Shown here: in pieces, positions 1-13,500 of the stretch
How the letters are laid out: the number at the start of each line of letters is the position of its first letter
Position numbering within the stretch: the first letter of the stretch is position 1
Assembly: GCA_018806985.1 (NCBI GenBank)
Contig: JADANN010000055.1
Coordinates: 62,001-126,000 of the forward strand
Reading direction: 5' to 3'
Length of the DNA: 64,000 nt
DNA from: Angiostrongylus vasorum
Taxonomy: Eukaryota > Nematoda > Chromadorea > Rhabditida > Metastrongylidae
Notes under the pieces: model-generated
Database searches by the model: none
What the model was told of the DNA's origin: nothing
The model's input: the letters and a program-made list of their open reading frames with translations, nothing else
Position numbers and translations under genes: made by a program

Positions 1-2090
1 ACAGGCATTTGCGAATTAGCTAGCTTCATAGATTACTCGGTTGCATTTCAATTATGGTTACCGAATTCTCTAGACCGGTCCTTCTTAAGCAGCGTTTTAT
101 AGCCGCATTTGCCTCATTTGAGTGAAGCTGAGGAGAAACGGGACCTTACTGTCGCCAGAGTTATCGTTTTGGGGGGGCTGGAATTTCCTCTACACCTGTC
201 ACGCGCTACAGTTTCGTGGCCATTAAGAATGGTTATTTTCCGTGGCAAGTTACGTGCTCCTCCCTCTGATCTCTTCCTCTGCATACGTTGGTGGATGTTC
301 GAAACATGTTTCTCATAAACGCTCTTTTTGTGGTGAGAGGAGAGGTAATGAACTAAGATGTTTTTACTACTTGACTTTCGATACGATTTCGTAGAGTAGC
401 CATTTTCTGATAGGTTAATTTGCACGTTCAGAAATGGAAGCCAGTTTTCTTTTGTTTTCTCTCGGGTGAATTTAATATACTCTGACAACTCGAAATATCT
501 GTCAATTTCCTCTTGTGTTGAACAAATGACCAAGCAGTCATCTACATATCTACAGCAGAGTAACGGCCCGAGATCGATTACTGGTGCTTCCACCCTAGAC
601 ATAAATGCAATGGCAAGACTTGGTGCCAGTCGCTGTCCCATTGCCAGCCCTCTCGTTTGTGCGTAATACCTCCCAGATCATCTGAAGATTGAGCAGTTTA
701 GGCACTCCTTTAAGAGTGTCATCAACTGTTGAATCGAGGAGCCATACATGTTTATTGTCCCTTCGTGTTGTATAAGGAGTTCGCGGATGGCTTGCATAGC
801 GGAGTCATTCGACGCGTTTGTATAGAGGGCCGTGACGTCGAAGGACTCCATCAATTATGCGCTGTTGGGCTGCACAGTACGTAGACGATCCAGGAACATT
901 TGGGTGTTCGTTACATGGGCTAGAATGTACTTCAACAACTGGGTAAGTATTAGGGTTATTATTAACCACATTATTCTATCCGTTGGCCCGTCCACGCAGC
1001 TAATGACAGGGCTGACCTTAAATAACGATGGATCGGTAGACACGAGATCATCGCTGGATACTAACTTATGGGTTTTGATAAGTAAGTACAGGGCGGGAAA
1101 TGTTGGTAGGCCAACTTTGAGTTGGATAACTGATGGTTTCAACCCAGCCGCTCTTGTCATTTTAACCCATTCGTTGTTTAACTTTCGGTACTGACTTTTA
1201 AATTCCTTCTCAGACGATGGACGATAAAGGGAAGCATCTTCAAAGTGCTTTTCCGTTATCTCAACATCTAACTGATAAGGAATTTCGACGAACTCTCCAT
1301 CCTTATCACTAACCGACAGTGTTGTGTTTTTCGGTCTTATCAGCCCCTTGTACCTCCAGCATATCACGTTTTTGCATTCCAGTGAGGTTGGAGCAGTATC
1401 TCTTTGCGCGATAGTGATTAATGACCTTGAGAGTTTCATTCGTAAACGTCCGAAATTTAACGTCAACTTCATTATTGGGCTCTTGCGGTCTAAGGAACGG
1501 TTGAGGAAATGGTGGTACTGGTAGTGCCCCTACTTGTTGTTCGCGCCTATTTAGCGCCTTATCCCTAGCCTTTTTGCGGAGTCTATCTTGAAGTTCATGC
1601 AAACTACACGCGACCCTACGCAAGTTTACCTTAGAAATGGATTCAGATGGTGAGAAACTCGGTCCAAATTCTAATAACGAGCGCGCACCGTCACAGAGAG
1701 TCACGCCTCCTCACACGGTTAGCCTTGAAATTTCCTGCACATTTTTTTATCCTACTGGGACTTGTTTGATGTTCGTTAGCGGTATTTCTGTGCGCTCTTG
1801 AAGCTGTCTTATGGATTTACTCAAACGGTCTTCGATTTTTCTCCGCAAAGTTACTCCAGCATTAGACCCAATAGAGATTCAAATCAACACTGACCCACCC
1901 ACTATTCTCCTGCAGAGGCGGTCCTCCAAATGCTGAGCGCAAAAGCAAAAGTTTTCCTTCGTCTCGCACTTTTTCCGCTTGGTGAACATTGAACATCTGG
2001 TTTTGTTTGCTTTGTAGACAGACGCGTAGTATTCGCAGCCCGATATTCAGTACTCGGTGACTGTCCTCTGGTAGCCCGCATACATCGGTT
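1..2090 (-). mobile_element. Penelope-like element (PLE), 5' and RT part, runs off left edge
   Basis: Minus-strand coding pieces in order: leader region with MFNVHQAEKVRDEG (about 2000-1900), 1704-1309, 1472-855, 840-640 and 641-114. They assemble into a PLE reverse transcriptase. Motif A is FDVTALYTNAS, motif B RGLAMGQRLAPSLA, motif C CRYVDDCLV. The upstream block KFRTFTNETLKVINHYR and YLLIKTHK match the PLE N-terminal and KxxK regions. Frames are interrupted by at least three shifts. The GIY-YIG endonuclease expected downstream would lie left of base 1. The element abuts the truncated 3' side of an RTE copy near 2090-2180. Confidence 0.85.
114..1704 (-). pseudogene. PLE reverse transcriptase, frameshifted
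   Basis: Three overlapping minus-strand reading frames cover the polymerase. The YVDD catalytic pair and the motif A aspartate are intact, so the copy is relatively young. Frame changes near 1400, 850 and 640 break the ORF. After the thumb region it reads ARNLPRKITILNGHETVARD, which is repeated almost identically in the plus-strand PLE copy at 25.26 kb, showing one family. Confidence 0.8.
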
Positions 2091-2094
2091 TGGG

Positions 2095-4262
2095 ACGACT
2101 CAGTGTTTTAGACAGCGGCGGAGAAAGTGTATTGACCGTCGAGCTTAGACGATCTTTTGCCTTAGTGACAGCGTTTCTTTTACAAGTCAGAAGTTCGCAG
2201 ATGGCAAACAGCAAACGGATTGGGCGGAAGTTGCCTATGTCGTGGAGGTCATCCTTCTTGAACATTAGCACGGTGTTGCTGGTCTTCCATTAAGTAATGG
2301 TCTTGCATTCAGATAGGTAACGTGTGAAGAGCCGAGCCAGTGTGTTTAGAGGCCTGGTGGAAGGTTCTTCAGGTGTTCTGGTCTTAACCTGTCCGGATGT
2401 GGTGCTGTTCGATTTTCCACCAACGAAATGGCATGTCGGATTACGGAAGAGAGAACCGGTGGTACAACATATCCATCCTCCCTTATTTCGTATGACGGAG
2501 ATGGCTATCGAAGAGATCTGAGTAGCATTCGTGAATGATTTTCTCCATTGCCTTTCTGGCCGCTGTAACTGTTCCGACTGGGCGTCGGAGAGCAATCATC
2601 TTGGCTTTGTAATTGGCGAAGCTTTCGGTGGGCTTTGCGAATGCTTTTCCCAGCCTCTGGAGCTTCAACCATAACTGTTGTTCTTCTCTCTTTAAAATCT
2701 TCTTTTATCGACTGACTGCATTGTTTTTCATGTTCAGACGTCTGTTCGTGCTTGCATGGAGCTTGCGCGATTGCATGCTGGCCTATTAGCTCGATTGATT
2801 GTGGAGACAGACGTCTCTTGGTGACTTTCGAATACTCAGCTTCCATAGGGCTAACGTGAAGATGTTGAATGAGCCGATCGTATTCTTGGTCGATGTTGTC
2901 GAGAACGGCACAATCTGAACAGTCGATCAGTGAATTGAATAAGTCCCAGTTTATGGTAGTTCTGGGACTTCGGTTTTTGAATCTAGCGGCTTTTTCTCCT
3001 TTCCACGAGAAATATGATCTTACATGAAGGAGGCGATGGTCTGATCCCGTGCAGAATTTTGGGATAACAGCCACATCGGTAAGGCAAAACCTTCTATTTA
3101 CTACGATATGGTCTATTTCGTTGCGGTACTCTCCACTGGGAGAATTTCAGGCCCAGCGTTGAGAGTGCGACTTCTGAAATTGCGAGTTACCGTGGATAGT
3201 CTTGTCGTCATGATAAACTCAGAGTGCCGCTCACCCTGTTCGTTCCATTCTAATCCGTGGGTCCCAATGTGACGTTTTTCAGACGTTCTTCTTTGTCCAG
3301 TCTTGGCGTCAAAATCTCCAATGGTGAGCTTGAAGGATGTATAGTCTTCTCCGTAGAACTTCTCCTAGTCCATATAGAACGCTTCGACTTCTTCTTTGTC
3401 ACAGTTTGATGTCAGCGCGTAAACGACGAGGACTGCAAAGCCGGTATTGATCTACATCATTTTAATCGCAAGCATCTGATTCGGGTTGTAAGTTGTTTGA
3501 ATGAATCGATGTTCATGGACAAATTGATTTTGACGAGAACGCCAACGCCGCCGATTCCTTTACTGTCGCATGTTCCGGGGAACAGTTCTCGGTGTCATAG
3601 ACGGCTTTGAATGGGTTGCGTCGTCTCGTCTTGGCCAGGCCGATGAGGTCGAACCTTGTCCTTCTCGCTTGAATGGTCAAGTCTTCTAACGAGGACTCGG
3701 ATGCAAGGGTACGTGCATTGTAGGTGCAGACCGCCACCTTAGTTCTTTGCGGTTTAGGAGTTTAGAATGGCTCTGAGATTTTAGCAGCCTCTGCGCACTG
3801 GACCGACCCAACGCTGCTTTTTAGCTTTTGATGCCTACGTATCGCTTGCTGTGCTCTGAAAGTGGGGGGCTGGGTATACTCACGGATAGCTTGCCAGGCT
3901 CTCCCAGAGTGGACAGGGGGGCTTATTTGTTGGAGGCGACTCCTAACGGCATCCCATATACTTCTTTGTCACTCGATTGGAGGCTTTTGGCCGAATTGAC
4001 TCGTAGAATACAATCCGCATAAACTATGATGCATCCACACACGCATGCACTGATACGCTTCGTAAATACAGAAGGTATGCGCCAAACCGGCGCAGCAGAA
4101 ACGGGAAGTGCATCCCGTGGATGCAGATGCTTCTCAGGAAAGCAAATGTCGCTTTTGCTCCGCGATCAAACCCCTATCCGCCACCCAGGGACACGCCGCG
4201 TAGCCTCGTGACTAACCTGCTCGAGATCCCTCATATGAGAGACCTCGGTGGCGGGATGTGTT
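2095..4262 (-). mobile_element. RTE-clade non-LTR retrotransposon, 5' two-thirds (copy C)
   Basis: Runs leftwards from a 5' UTR (4262-3760, shared with the copies at 9.7 and 49.7 kb) into an APE-type endonuclease (3737-2950: [23 protein letters not shown] with the catalytic SDH), then the pre-RT segment (2660-2290) and the first RT block (NFRPIRLL near 2220). It is truncated where PLE sequence begins. Frames contain several stops. It lies in a UGT intron if that gene continues leftwards. Confidence 0.8.
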
Positions 4263-4517
4263 ATAGATGCGCAAATATGAAATTTGGATGTGATTTATAT
4301 AAGCACTTTTAAATAAGAGAACAAGTTGAATCCGCATGGATATTAAATGAGAAACCCCATTCTATTCCAACCTGGCTCAAGCTTTAAATTTTGCTGATCC
4401 AATGCTCAGTTTTTAGACTACTGCCAAAAACAAAGTTAACCACCGAGTGGGAGATATGCATTGTTGTACAGTGAAAATTCTGAATACCATGATTATACGA
4501 AGGGATTGGCAACTAAC

Positions 4518-4598
4518 CCAGTACGTCACTTTGCGGTAGCCATTCCACAAAGTCACAATTGGGAACGTCATTGAACAACGACGGTGTCGTTGTATCAT
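4518..4598 (-). CDS. UGT internal exon ([12 protein letters not shown])
   Basis: An 81-nt exon with acceptor TTGCTTTTTTAG (ends 4599) and donor GTTAGT (4517). It reads [14 protein letters not shown] then [12 protein letters not shown], matching the WLPQ-x-D-LL stretch immediately before the UGT signature. The downstream intron continues into RTE and PLE sequence to the window edge. Confidence 0.85.
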
Positions 4599-7500
4599 CT
4601 AAAAAAGCAATTTGAACTGCGACCAAATGTAACTAAAGCGAAAATGGAGTTTTTTTTTTAAAAATATCGTGTACCTTTCAAAGCTTCAACATATATATAT
4701 ATATATATATGCATATATATACATATATGCCTACATTTGCATATATATACACATACTGATGTATGTATATACATATATATATATATATATATATACATAC
4801 ATACACATATACATGTACATATAAAAGGATGAAAAGGATAAAGCTCTCGGCGTTGATCAATCCTTGAGGGATGCACCATACATTCGACTTCATTAATTAT
4901 CGTTGGAGGTGATTGAATGCATATCTGGCCTTTACAATGACTCGTGGTGGCTTACCGATGTATCGAGCCTGTGCTGCTATCCTCCCAGACAAGTCTGGTA
5001 CCAATTTGCCAACCCCGGAGGGATGGAGAGCTTGGTGGGCTATGGGCACTAGGATCGATTCTACGTGTGTGTCGCGGTGGCGCCTCCAACCACTGCGCCG
5101 CACGCGCCCCTACATATACATATACATATACATGTATATGTATACATAAAAGATAAAAGGGTAAGGCTCTCGGCGTTGATCAATCTCTGATAAACGCGCT
5201 ATGCATTCGACTTCATAATGCATCGCTGGAGGCGAATGAATTTCACTCGCGATGGCCTACCGCTGTGTCCAGCCAGTGTTGTTGCCTTCCCAGACAAGTC
5301 TAAAACCAATTTGTTTTACTCAACTGCAGTTACAGAGGAAATCATCACTCTGAAAGAAACCGACTCTTATGGTTGTGGAGCTGCGCAATTCGAAACATAA
5401 TGGAAGGCGAATGGATATAGTGAAGACTTAGAAGGCTCTAGCACGACAAATTCGGCACGTTCTTTTTTTTTACACAAATCGACATCACGTATTGTGCGGG
5501 TCCTCATACGTCTTGCATTCTATTCGTTTCCTCCTGTCTATTTTCCAGGAGGCTCTAAAACATTGCTTATGGGTTCAGCTGCTGCTCAAGAATTTTCGGT
5601 TTCCTGAATATTGTTGAACGTTGGTCCTTAGCGCGTTCCATAACTTCATCACACACAGTCGTCGGCATTTGTGGACTGGTGAGGAAAAACTAGTCGATCT
5701 CGGACAACTTTGCTAGCAATTTGCTACCCAGGGCGAGATGGTGGCTTAGTTAGCCATCAACTCAATGAAAAATTCCTGGCCTGCAATCAATATTCAGGTC
5801 AAATAAAAGTGGAGCCTTCATTATTCTTTGCGATTAAGAGCCATGTAATTATTGAGGTGTAGATACAAAATTTCAAGGTGGAAAAAATGCCTAGGCAACA
5901 ATACCAGAAAGGAACACTAGCTCCAGATTTATGGTATAACTATCCTATAATACAACCAACTAAATGTTTTTCACTCTATTAAGATGATATAAATAATTCT
6001 AAGGTTTCTATGCTAAAAAACTGTTCTTTAACCTTTTTCGATTTTCAATATGAAGTGGTAGTCCAGCATCGATCTGATCGCATTGGCAAATGCTACTTTC
6101 GTGACTTGTTTGAATGCATGGAATGGAGCGATGGTACCTAATGAGACGATGATCACACCTTTTTCTCCCTTTTCCATCAAGGTGGAAAATTTCTGAAATT
6201 TATTTTCCATACAAACCAACGGATCATTTACGATGGATCATTCTTCGCTTCATTCTTTTTCTTTGTAATCTATTTTTCTTCTGAGCGTGATAAAAACAGC
6301 TTGAGTACTAGAAACCTGAAGTTAATGAAAATACCAGGATTAGTAGAAATCACCAATGAGAGAGGAGCATCAGAGAAATGCTCTGACAAGTACGAAGCAT
6401 AGAGTACTATAATCTCAATGGGTTACTACACAGATTCTCACGACAAATGAACACTAACTACGGGAGAGCTATTGTTGAGGTAACATAAACTCCCTGAAAG
6501 AATTTCTGGAACGATCAGGATGATGAAACAATGTCAACAAATTATGAGAAAGCCGTTCGACAACGTTGGTTGCCAATTTGTTGAATGAGAGACATGAATG
6601 TACCTGATCAAGTGGTTTAGGTTTTTGAACACCTAGACCACCAATGTAGACATTTTTTTGAATTATTGGTCTCGGTAAGTCGAACATCTCATCGATATTC
6701 ACAAAACATAGACTGGCATTTGCAGCAATCTCACGAATATTTGGAAAATCAGGATCGATTTTTCGAAAGATCTGGAATCCGACTCTAGATAAAATCCGCT
6801 AAATGGGAAGAAATTGAAGAAAGAAAACCTCTGTCATCATGTTTGTGCTCCAGCGATGTATGAAGATTGCTCCGATATACATATAAATATTAAAAGCTCT
6901 TTGCCAGAATGTCATAATATCATTGTTATCGTTCTCTTCAATCGTCGGCACATAAGAAGGTGGTGCCGGTATTCCTGAACGATGTTCTTCGGCTATCTGT
7001 TAACTTTTCAATAATTTCTTTTATTTCCAACAAATTGCTAACAAACAGTTTAATTAGGCTTACTAGAGGTTAATATCCGAGTATACAAAAAAAAAGGAAT
7101 CCAGTAGTTTCAATAACCAAGATTTTATAAACGAACTTGGCATGTAAAAGTCTGTGCTTCAGCAATCATGACAGATTAACGGAGTTTTTTCTCTGGACTG
7201 TAAACGAAATAATTTTCAAACCAACCGTCATTTAACCTCGGCAGTGAAAAAAATCAGCACTTTTTTCAAAATTGTTAAGCTTACACGAGGTTGATAAATG
7301 TATTTGTATTTTATTTATTTCGGCTAACGTTTCGATGTTTTGTCTTCATCAGAGCCGATGATCCGTGTCAGCGGTCCACAGTTGTTCGTTATCTCGAAGA
7401 TTCGTCTTCGTTGTCGTACCGAGACGGGGTGTTCTTCAGCGAACACCGCAAGAAGGAGACACGCACACCCGACAGTGCCCTTTTATAAAGCGCGGTTGTT

Positions 7501-10500
7501 GTTGATAAGACTATCCGCTGATGATAGATGATCAACGGATAGTTACCCTGCAGCAGTCGGTATAATGTTAGCTGGCACAAAGCTGCCAAAAAAATGTTGA
7601 TTATTTCGCTACCGAGGTTAAATGACAGTAGGTTAGAAAATTGTCTTGCTATTCGCTTTGTGCCAGCTCACATTATACCGACTGCTGCAACGTGGATTAT
7701 CCGTTGAAAAACAAAGTATTATCAGCGTATAGTCTTACCAACAACAACCGCCCTGTATAAAAGGACACTGCCGGGTGTGCGTGCTTCTTTCGTGCAGTGT
7801 TCACTGAAGAAGATCCCTCCTCGGTACGAAAAAAGAAAAAGGCCACGTCGAGATAACGAACAACTGTGGACCACAGACACGGATCATCGATTCTGATGAA
7901 GACGAAGACGTCGAAACGTTAGCCGAAATAAAAACATTTATCAACCTTTTGTGAGCTCAACAATTTGAAAAAAATGTAGGCGAAATAGTTGCCTGATTTG
8001 TGATAATTGAAAGATCTAAACCCTAATTCACTGTTTCTCCTCGATAAGCAAACAAGAGATTGGTACTACAGAATTTATTAGCATACAATAGCTAATGCTT
8101 CGGCGGTTTCGCCTTCTTCAGAGCCTGAAAGGTCAACATGGCACACGATCTACTCAGCCAAACAGTTTTATAACCTTAGCAGATAAGGCTGAACACATAA
8201 ATCTGCATTCATACAATAAATAGCTTTTTTTTAAACACCCACCGTTTTTGGTGGAGAGCAGCCGCACAGAGTAATACACTGGCCAGAAATGTGGCTTGGT
8301 CAGGTCATAGAGTTAGCCTGAGGCATGGCGCGGGGTCATGTTTGATAAAAAAAGACAGTTAAAATCTACCATCGGTCTACTCACCCTCATGTTTGCTTGT
8401 CGGAGAAAAACTGTCAATCAATGCTGAGGTTAATAGAAAGTCGGTCTTAGGAATGTAACTCTTATTTCCTGCCTATTCTTTTCTACGGCAAGCTATGATG
8501 TGCTGCAAGTTAAAACACAATGATTTCTTTCGGCAGTTTCAGCTTAACTAGGTTCAATGCCGATTTGTGCTCTCCATATCATTCCCACTGACGGGTGAAT
8601 GGCATCGATAGAGTAAAATACGTGTTAAGAGAAATGGGAAAGACCGTCGGTTGATGTTGTAGACAGAAGGTCAACCCTAGGTAGGGATTATAGCAGGTTT
8701 GAAGACCAACTGAGGTTCTGAACTTTGCTCATATCTCAGCATTTCTATTGTGCAAGATTGGCAAATTTGTGTTTTGTAAGTGCTTCCAAAGGTTTCCGTT
8801 CCATTCCAACAAGCTAACAGGGTCATAGAAATCGAGATAATTCAGTATTACAGGATGAAAGGCTAATTATCAATACGAAAATATAAAAAGGATAAAGGAT
8901 AAAGCTCTCGGCGTTGGTCAATCCCCTGAGGAATGCGCCATGCATTCGACTTCATTAAGTATCGTTGGAGGTGACTGAATGCATATCTGGCCTTTACAAT
9001 GACTCGTGGTGGCTTACCGATGTATCGAGCCAGTGCTGCTATCCTCCCAGACAAGTCTGGTACCAATTTGCCCACCGCGGAGGGATGGAAGGCTTCGTGG
9101 GCCATGGGCGCGGGGATCGATTCCACGTGTGCCTCGCAGCGGCGTCTCCAACCACTGCGCCACACGCGCCTTTGTATGAAATTATATAGAACTATAATAA
9201 TGGCTTCACATTGTGGAACGATTTCACTAGATTTGATAGTTTTCTTTGAACACTTCGAAGTCGTTGTATTAAGCCTAGAAAGCTCGGATAAAGAGTCCAT
9301 TCGTTCCATCGTTTACTTTTTTATAATTTCCTAATTAGTCGAAATTTAATGACTTTCTTAGTAGAGAGAATTGATTTTTTCTTCATTAACATTCGACTTC
9401 TGGTCTACATTACTGCACTCGAGATCACTTTTTTCCACTACTAGTTTAAGTAAAGGCTTACAGATTCATAACGACTGCGTCTGTTAATATGAGTGGTTAG
9501 CCCATGATGGTTTCTTTTCCACAGTACATTTCTTTTTTTTTCTTATTTCACACTTCTGCCAAACTTCTCTATGACGAAAAGAAACTAAAGCTACGTTGTT
9601 CTTCTAAAGGATTTCTACAAATAGAGTTAATTAAATTATTTCATAGAATAGGTTGAAAAAATGACAACGCCTAAAAATTTTGACTCACTTATAACAACAC
9701 CTATAGAGGTCATTTAGAATACGGATGTCCCTCACACGAGAGAACCCGATAGCCGGTTAGTGGCGAGGCAACGTGGCGCATCCCCAAGTGGCGCATAGGG
9801 GGTTAATCGTGGACCAAAAGCGACCAATGTTTCTGTGAGACGCAGGTGGATCCAGGGGATGGACTCCCTGTTTCTGCTGCACCGATTTGGCACATACTTT
9901 CTGTATTTATTTACGATGCGCATTCACCCACGCTTGTGTGGGTGCGTTCAAGTTTATGCAGATTGTATTCTACGCATCAATTCGGCCAAAAAGCCTGCAA
10001 TCAAGTGACAGGAAAGTACATGGGAGGCAATTAGGAGTAGCCTCCAACAAATAAGCTCCACTCTGGGAGAGCCTGGCAGGCTACCCGTGAGTACACCCAG
10101 CCCCCACGTTCAGAACCCAGCAAGCTATACGTGGGTATCAAAATGCTAAACACAGTAAAAAAAAACCGGTCTCATTCCCCTGACCCCGAAAGAGCCCCCC
10201 AATTTCGCAGCGTTGGGTAGGTGGAGTACGGAGAGGCTGCTAAAATCTCAGGGCCAATGGAAGCTGCCTGGATTACAAGGAACTAAAGTGGCGATCTGTA
10301 CCTCCAATGCACGTACACTTGCATCCGAATCCTCGATAGAAGACTTGCTTATGCAAGCAGGAAGGATAAGGTACGACGTCATCGGCATGGCCGAGATGAG
10401 CCGACGCCACCCATTCAACACCGTCTACGACACCAGAGAATAACTGTTCCTCGGAACATGCGACAGTAGTGGAGTTAGCGGCGTCGGCGTTCTCGTCAAA

Positions 10501-13500
10501 ACCAGTTTGTCCTTGAACATTGATTCATTCGAACAACTAACAGCCCGAATCGGACGTTTACGATTATGAAGATGTGGTTCAATTCCGGCTTTAACAATTT
10601 TCATCGCTCACACACCGACATCAAACTATGACGAAGAAGAAGACGAAACGTTCTATTAGAGTTGACGAAGTTCAACGGAAAAGACCAAACATTCTTCAAG
10701 GTCATCTTCAGAGATTTTAACGCCAAGATTGGACCAAGAAGAACGTGTGAAGAACGTTACACGGGTACCCGCGGATTAGAATGGAACGAAAAGGGTTAGC
10801 GGCTCTCTGAATTTATCACGATGACCAAGACCATCGATGATAACTCGCAATTCCAGAAGTCCTATCCTCAACGCTAGACGAGAAAATCTCCCAATGGAGA
10901 GTACCATAGCGAAATAGACCATATCATAGTAAATAGAAAGTTTTGCCTAACCGATGTCGCTGTCGTCCCAAAATTCTACAGGGGACCAGACCACAGCCTC
11001 CTTCGCGCGAGATTCCATTTCTCGCAGAAAGGAGAAAAAGCCGCTAAATTCAAAAAACAATGTCCCAATAGCACTATAAACTGGCACTTATTCAACTCAT
11101 TAGTCGGCTGTTGCGAAGATGCCGTAGTCGATAACATCGACGAAGAATGCGATCCGTTCATTCAACATCTTCACGTTAGCGCTATGGAAGCTGAGTGTTC
11201 GAAAGTCACCAAGAGACGTCTGTCTCCAGAAATAATCGAGCTGATAGGCCAGCGTGCAATCGCGCAAGCTCCATGCAACCACGAACTGACGTCTGAACTT
11301 GCAAAACAATGTAGACAGGCGTTACAAGAAGATCATGAAGAGAGTAGAGCTGCAGTAATGGCAGAAGCTGCAGAGGCAGGGAAGAGCATTCGCAAAGCCC
11401 ACCGAAACTTCGCCAATTACAAGACCAAGATGGTTGCACTGCGACGCCCAGACGGAACAGTTACAGCGTCCAGAAAGGCAATGGAGAAAATCATTCACAA
11501 ATACTGCTCAGATCTCATCGATAGCCATTTCCGTCATATGAAATAAAGGAGTATGGATATGTTGTACCACCGGTTCTCCCTTCCGAAATCCGACGTGCCA
11601 TTTCGTTGGTGGAAAATCGAACAGCACCAGGTCCGAACAGGATAAGATCAGAACACCTAGAGAACTTCCGGCAGTCCTCGTAAACACACTGGCTGAGCTC
11701 TTCACACGTTGCCTGTCTGAAAGCAAGGTCACTATTCAATGGAAGACGAGCAAGACCGTGTTATTGTTCAACAAGGGTGACCTACACGATGTCGGCAACT
11801 ATCGCCCAATCTGCTTGCTGTCTGTCGTATACAAACTTTTCGCTCGAGTAATCCTAAACAGGATTGGCAGGGCACTGAAAAGGACAGCCATAAAAGCAAG
11901 CAGAGTTTCGAAAAGGACTTAGTACGATGGAACACATCCACACGATAACAAGATTCATTGAAGTATCGCGAGAGTACAAAAGACCGCTCTGCCTCACTCT
12001 CATCGAATTAGAGAAGGCCTTTGACTCAATTGAGATAGAAGCGGTCATGGAAGCCCTTGATAGTCAGGGAGTCCCTACTCATTTCATAAGGATTCTTCGT
12101 GAGCTGTACAAAAATTTCACAACCAAGATATCACCATTGAACAACGATATTAACATCTATGTCAAAAGAGGGGTTAGGCAAAGGCGATCCCATCTCGCCA
12201 AAATTATTTACCGCCACCCTCCAGAACGTCATGCGAACATTGGAGTGGGATAACATGGGAGTGAAAATCGATGATTGGCAATTACACCATCTTTGCTTTG
12301 CTGATGACATCGTCATTATAACATCAGACATTAGCCAAGCGGAACGTATGCTTGCCGACTTTGATAAAGCCTGTGGAAAGATGGGTCTTCGACTAAATGT
12401 CACATAAACGATGTTCATGAGAAACGGATTCGTTTCTCATGCCCCCTTCACGCTTAACGGATCGAATCTCTCCGAATGCTCCAGTTTTGTCTATCTAGGT
12501 CGGGAAATCAACTTGTTGAACGACTTAGCTCCAGAGCTGAGCAGAAGGAAACGAGCGATCTGGGGAGCTTTCAACAGCCTCGAAGATGTAGTGAAAAGAA
12601 CAAAGAACACCCAACTCCGTGCCCACCTTTTCGATTCAACGGCATTTCCTGCGTTAACGTACGCGTCAGAAACCTGATGGCTACGTAAACAGGATGAAAA
12701 GTTACTCAGAGCAGTCGAAAGGGCGATAATATGAGTATATCATTTCGCACTAGTAAGAGAAGAGATCCGGAGCTTCGACCTGCGTCAACGATGAAAAATC
12801 AAAGATGTCGTTCTGTATGCCAAGCAGTCGAAGATGGGCTGGACACGCAATGCGTATAAATGACAACCGATAGACAAGAGCCGTTAGTGACTGTGTTCCT
12901 CGGTATGTTAAACGCACTGCAGGAAGACCACCAACTCGATGGTCGGAGTTCTTCACGAAAGAGCCTAGAAGAAAGATATGATGCTCGACGAGTCCCTAGA
13001 GCGAGCAGAACCCACTGAGCTACTGTTGCACGCGACAGGGGAAAAATGGAAGGTTTACTGGCGCCCGTTCGAGTCACTCGAAGATCAACGACACTATATG
13101 TGATATATGTGATAGGGGTCGTACTCGTCACAATGCTCCAATACAAATAGTTTCCTACAGAGGTTATATCGTCAAGTGAGTGTTAATAGAAAATATCGTA
13201 AGGCTTTAATACGGAAGACCTTAATCCGTGCGACCACAAAACTTACCTAAGTTATAGCTTACTGCATCCATAATTGGCGTAGTTGATATCCATAGTAGAT
13301 TTTTTATTCCAATATACCTAAACATTTGTGATTTTCTTATCATTACTAAATAAACCATAAGGCGTAGCAAACCTAGCTTGTAAACTTAGAATATTTTTGA
13401 ATATGGAAGTAAGTTATTTGTGTCATAACTACCTAAACGGAGATTCATATAGTCTATTTTCTGTGCCTTCCCAACGGTTTACTGCCTCATAGTGGCTGGG

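Larger units (their letters stand above)
7262..7975. mobile_element. Inverted pair of PLE terminal repeats (fold-back unit)
   Basis: Two arms of about 340 bp (7262-7600 and 7645-7975) are inverted copies at roughly three-quarters identity by eye, separated by a short spacer. Each outer end has TTGATAAATG, an A-rich AATAAA-like tail, the CGAAACGTTAGCCG hammerhead segment, then GTCCACAGTTGTTCGTTATC. The inner parts carry outward-facing TATAAAAGG boxes (7494-7484 minus, 7757-7765 plus) and the shared CAGCAGTCGGTATAATG. The ends match PLE 3' tails elsewhere in the window, so this is best read as two PLE pLTRs head to head. Confidence 0.65.

Noticed and set aside
4658..4893. Open frames of repeated Tyr/Ile/His residues
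   Set aside because: Translations of a TA/TATG microsatellite; low complexity, no coding signal.
6799..6828. A 30-nt intron between two UGT exons
   Set aside because: An alternative acceptor TTCCAG at 6772 gives a 57-nt intron, keeps phase and removes residues that do not fit UGT alignments. The shorter intron is implausible.
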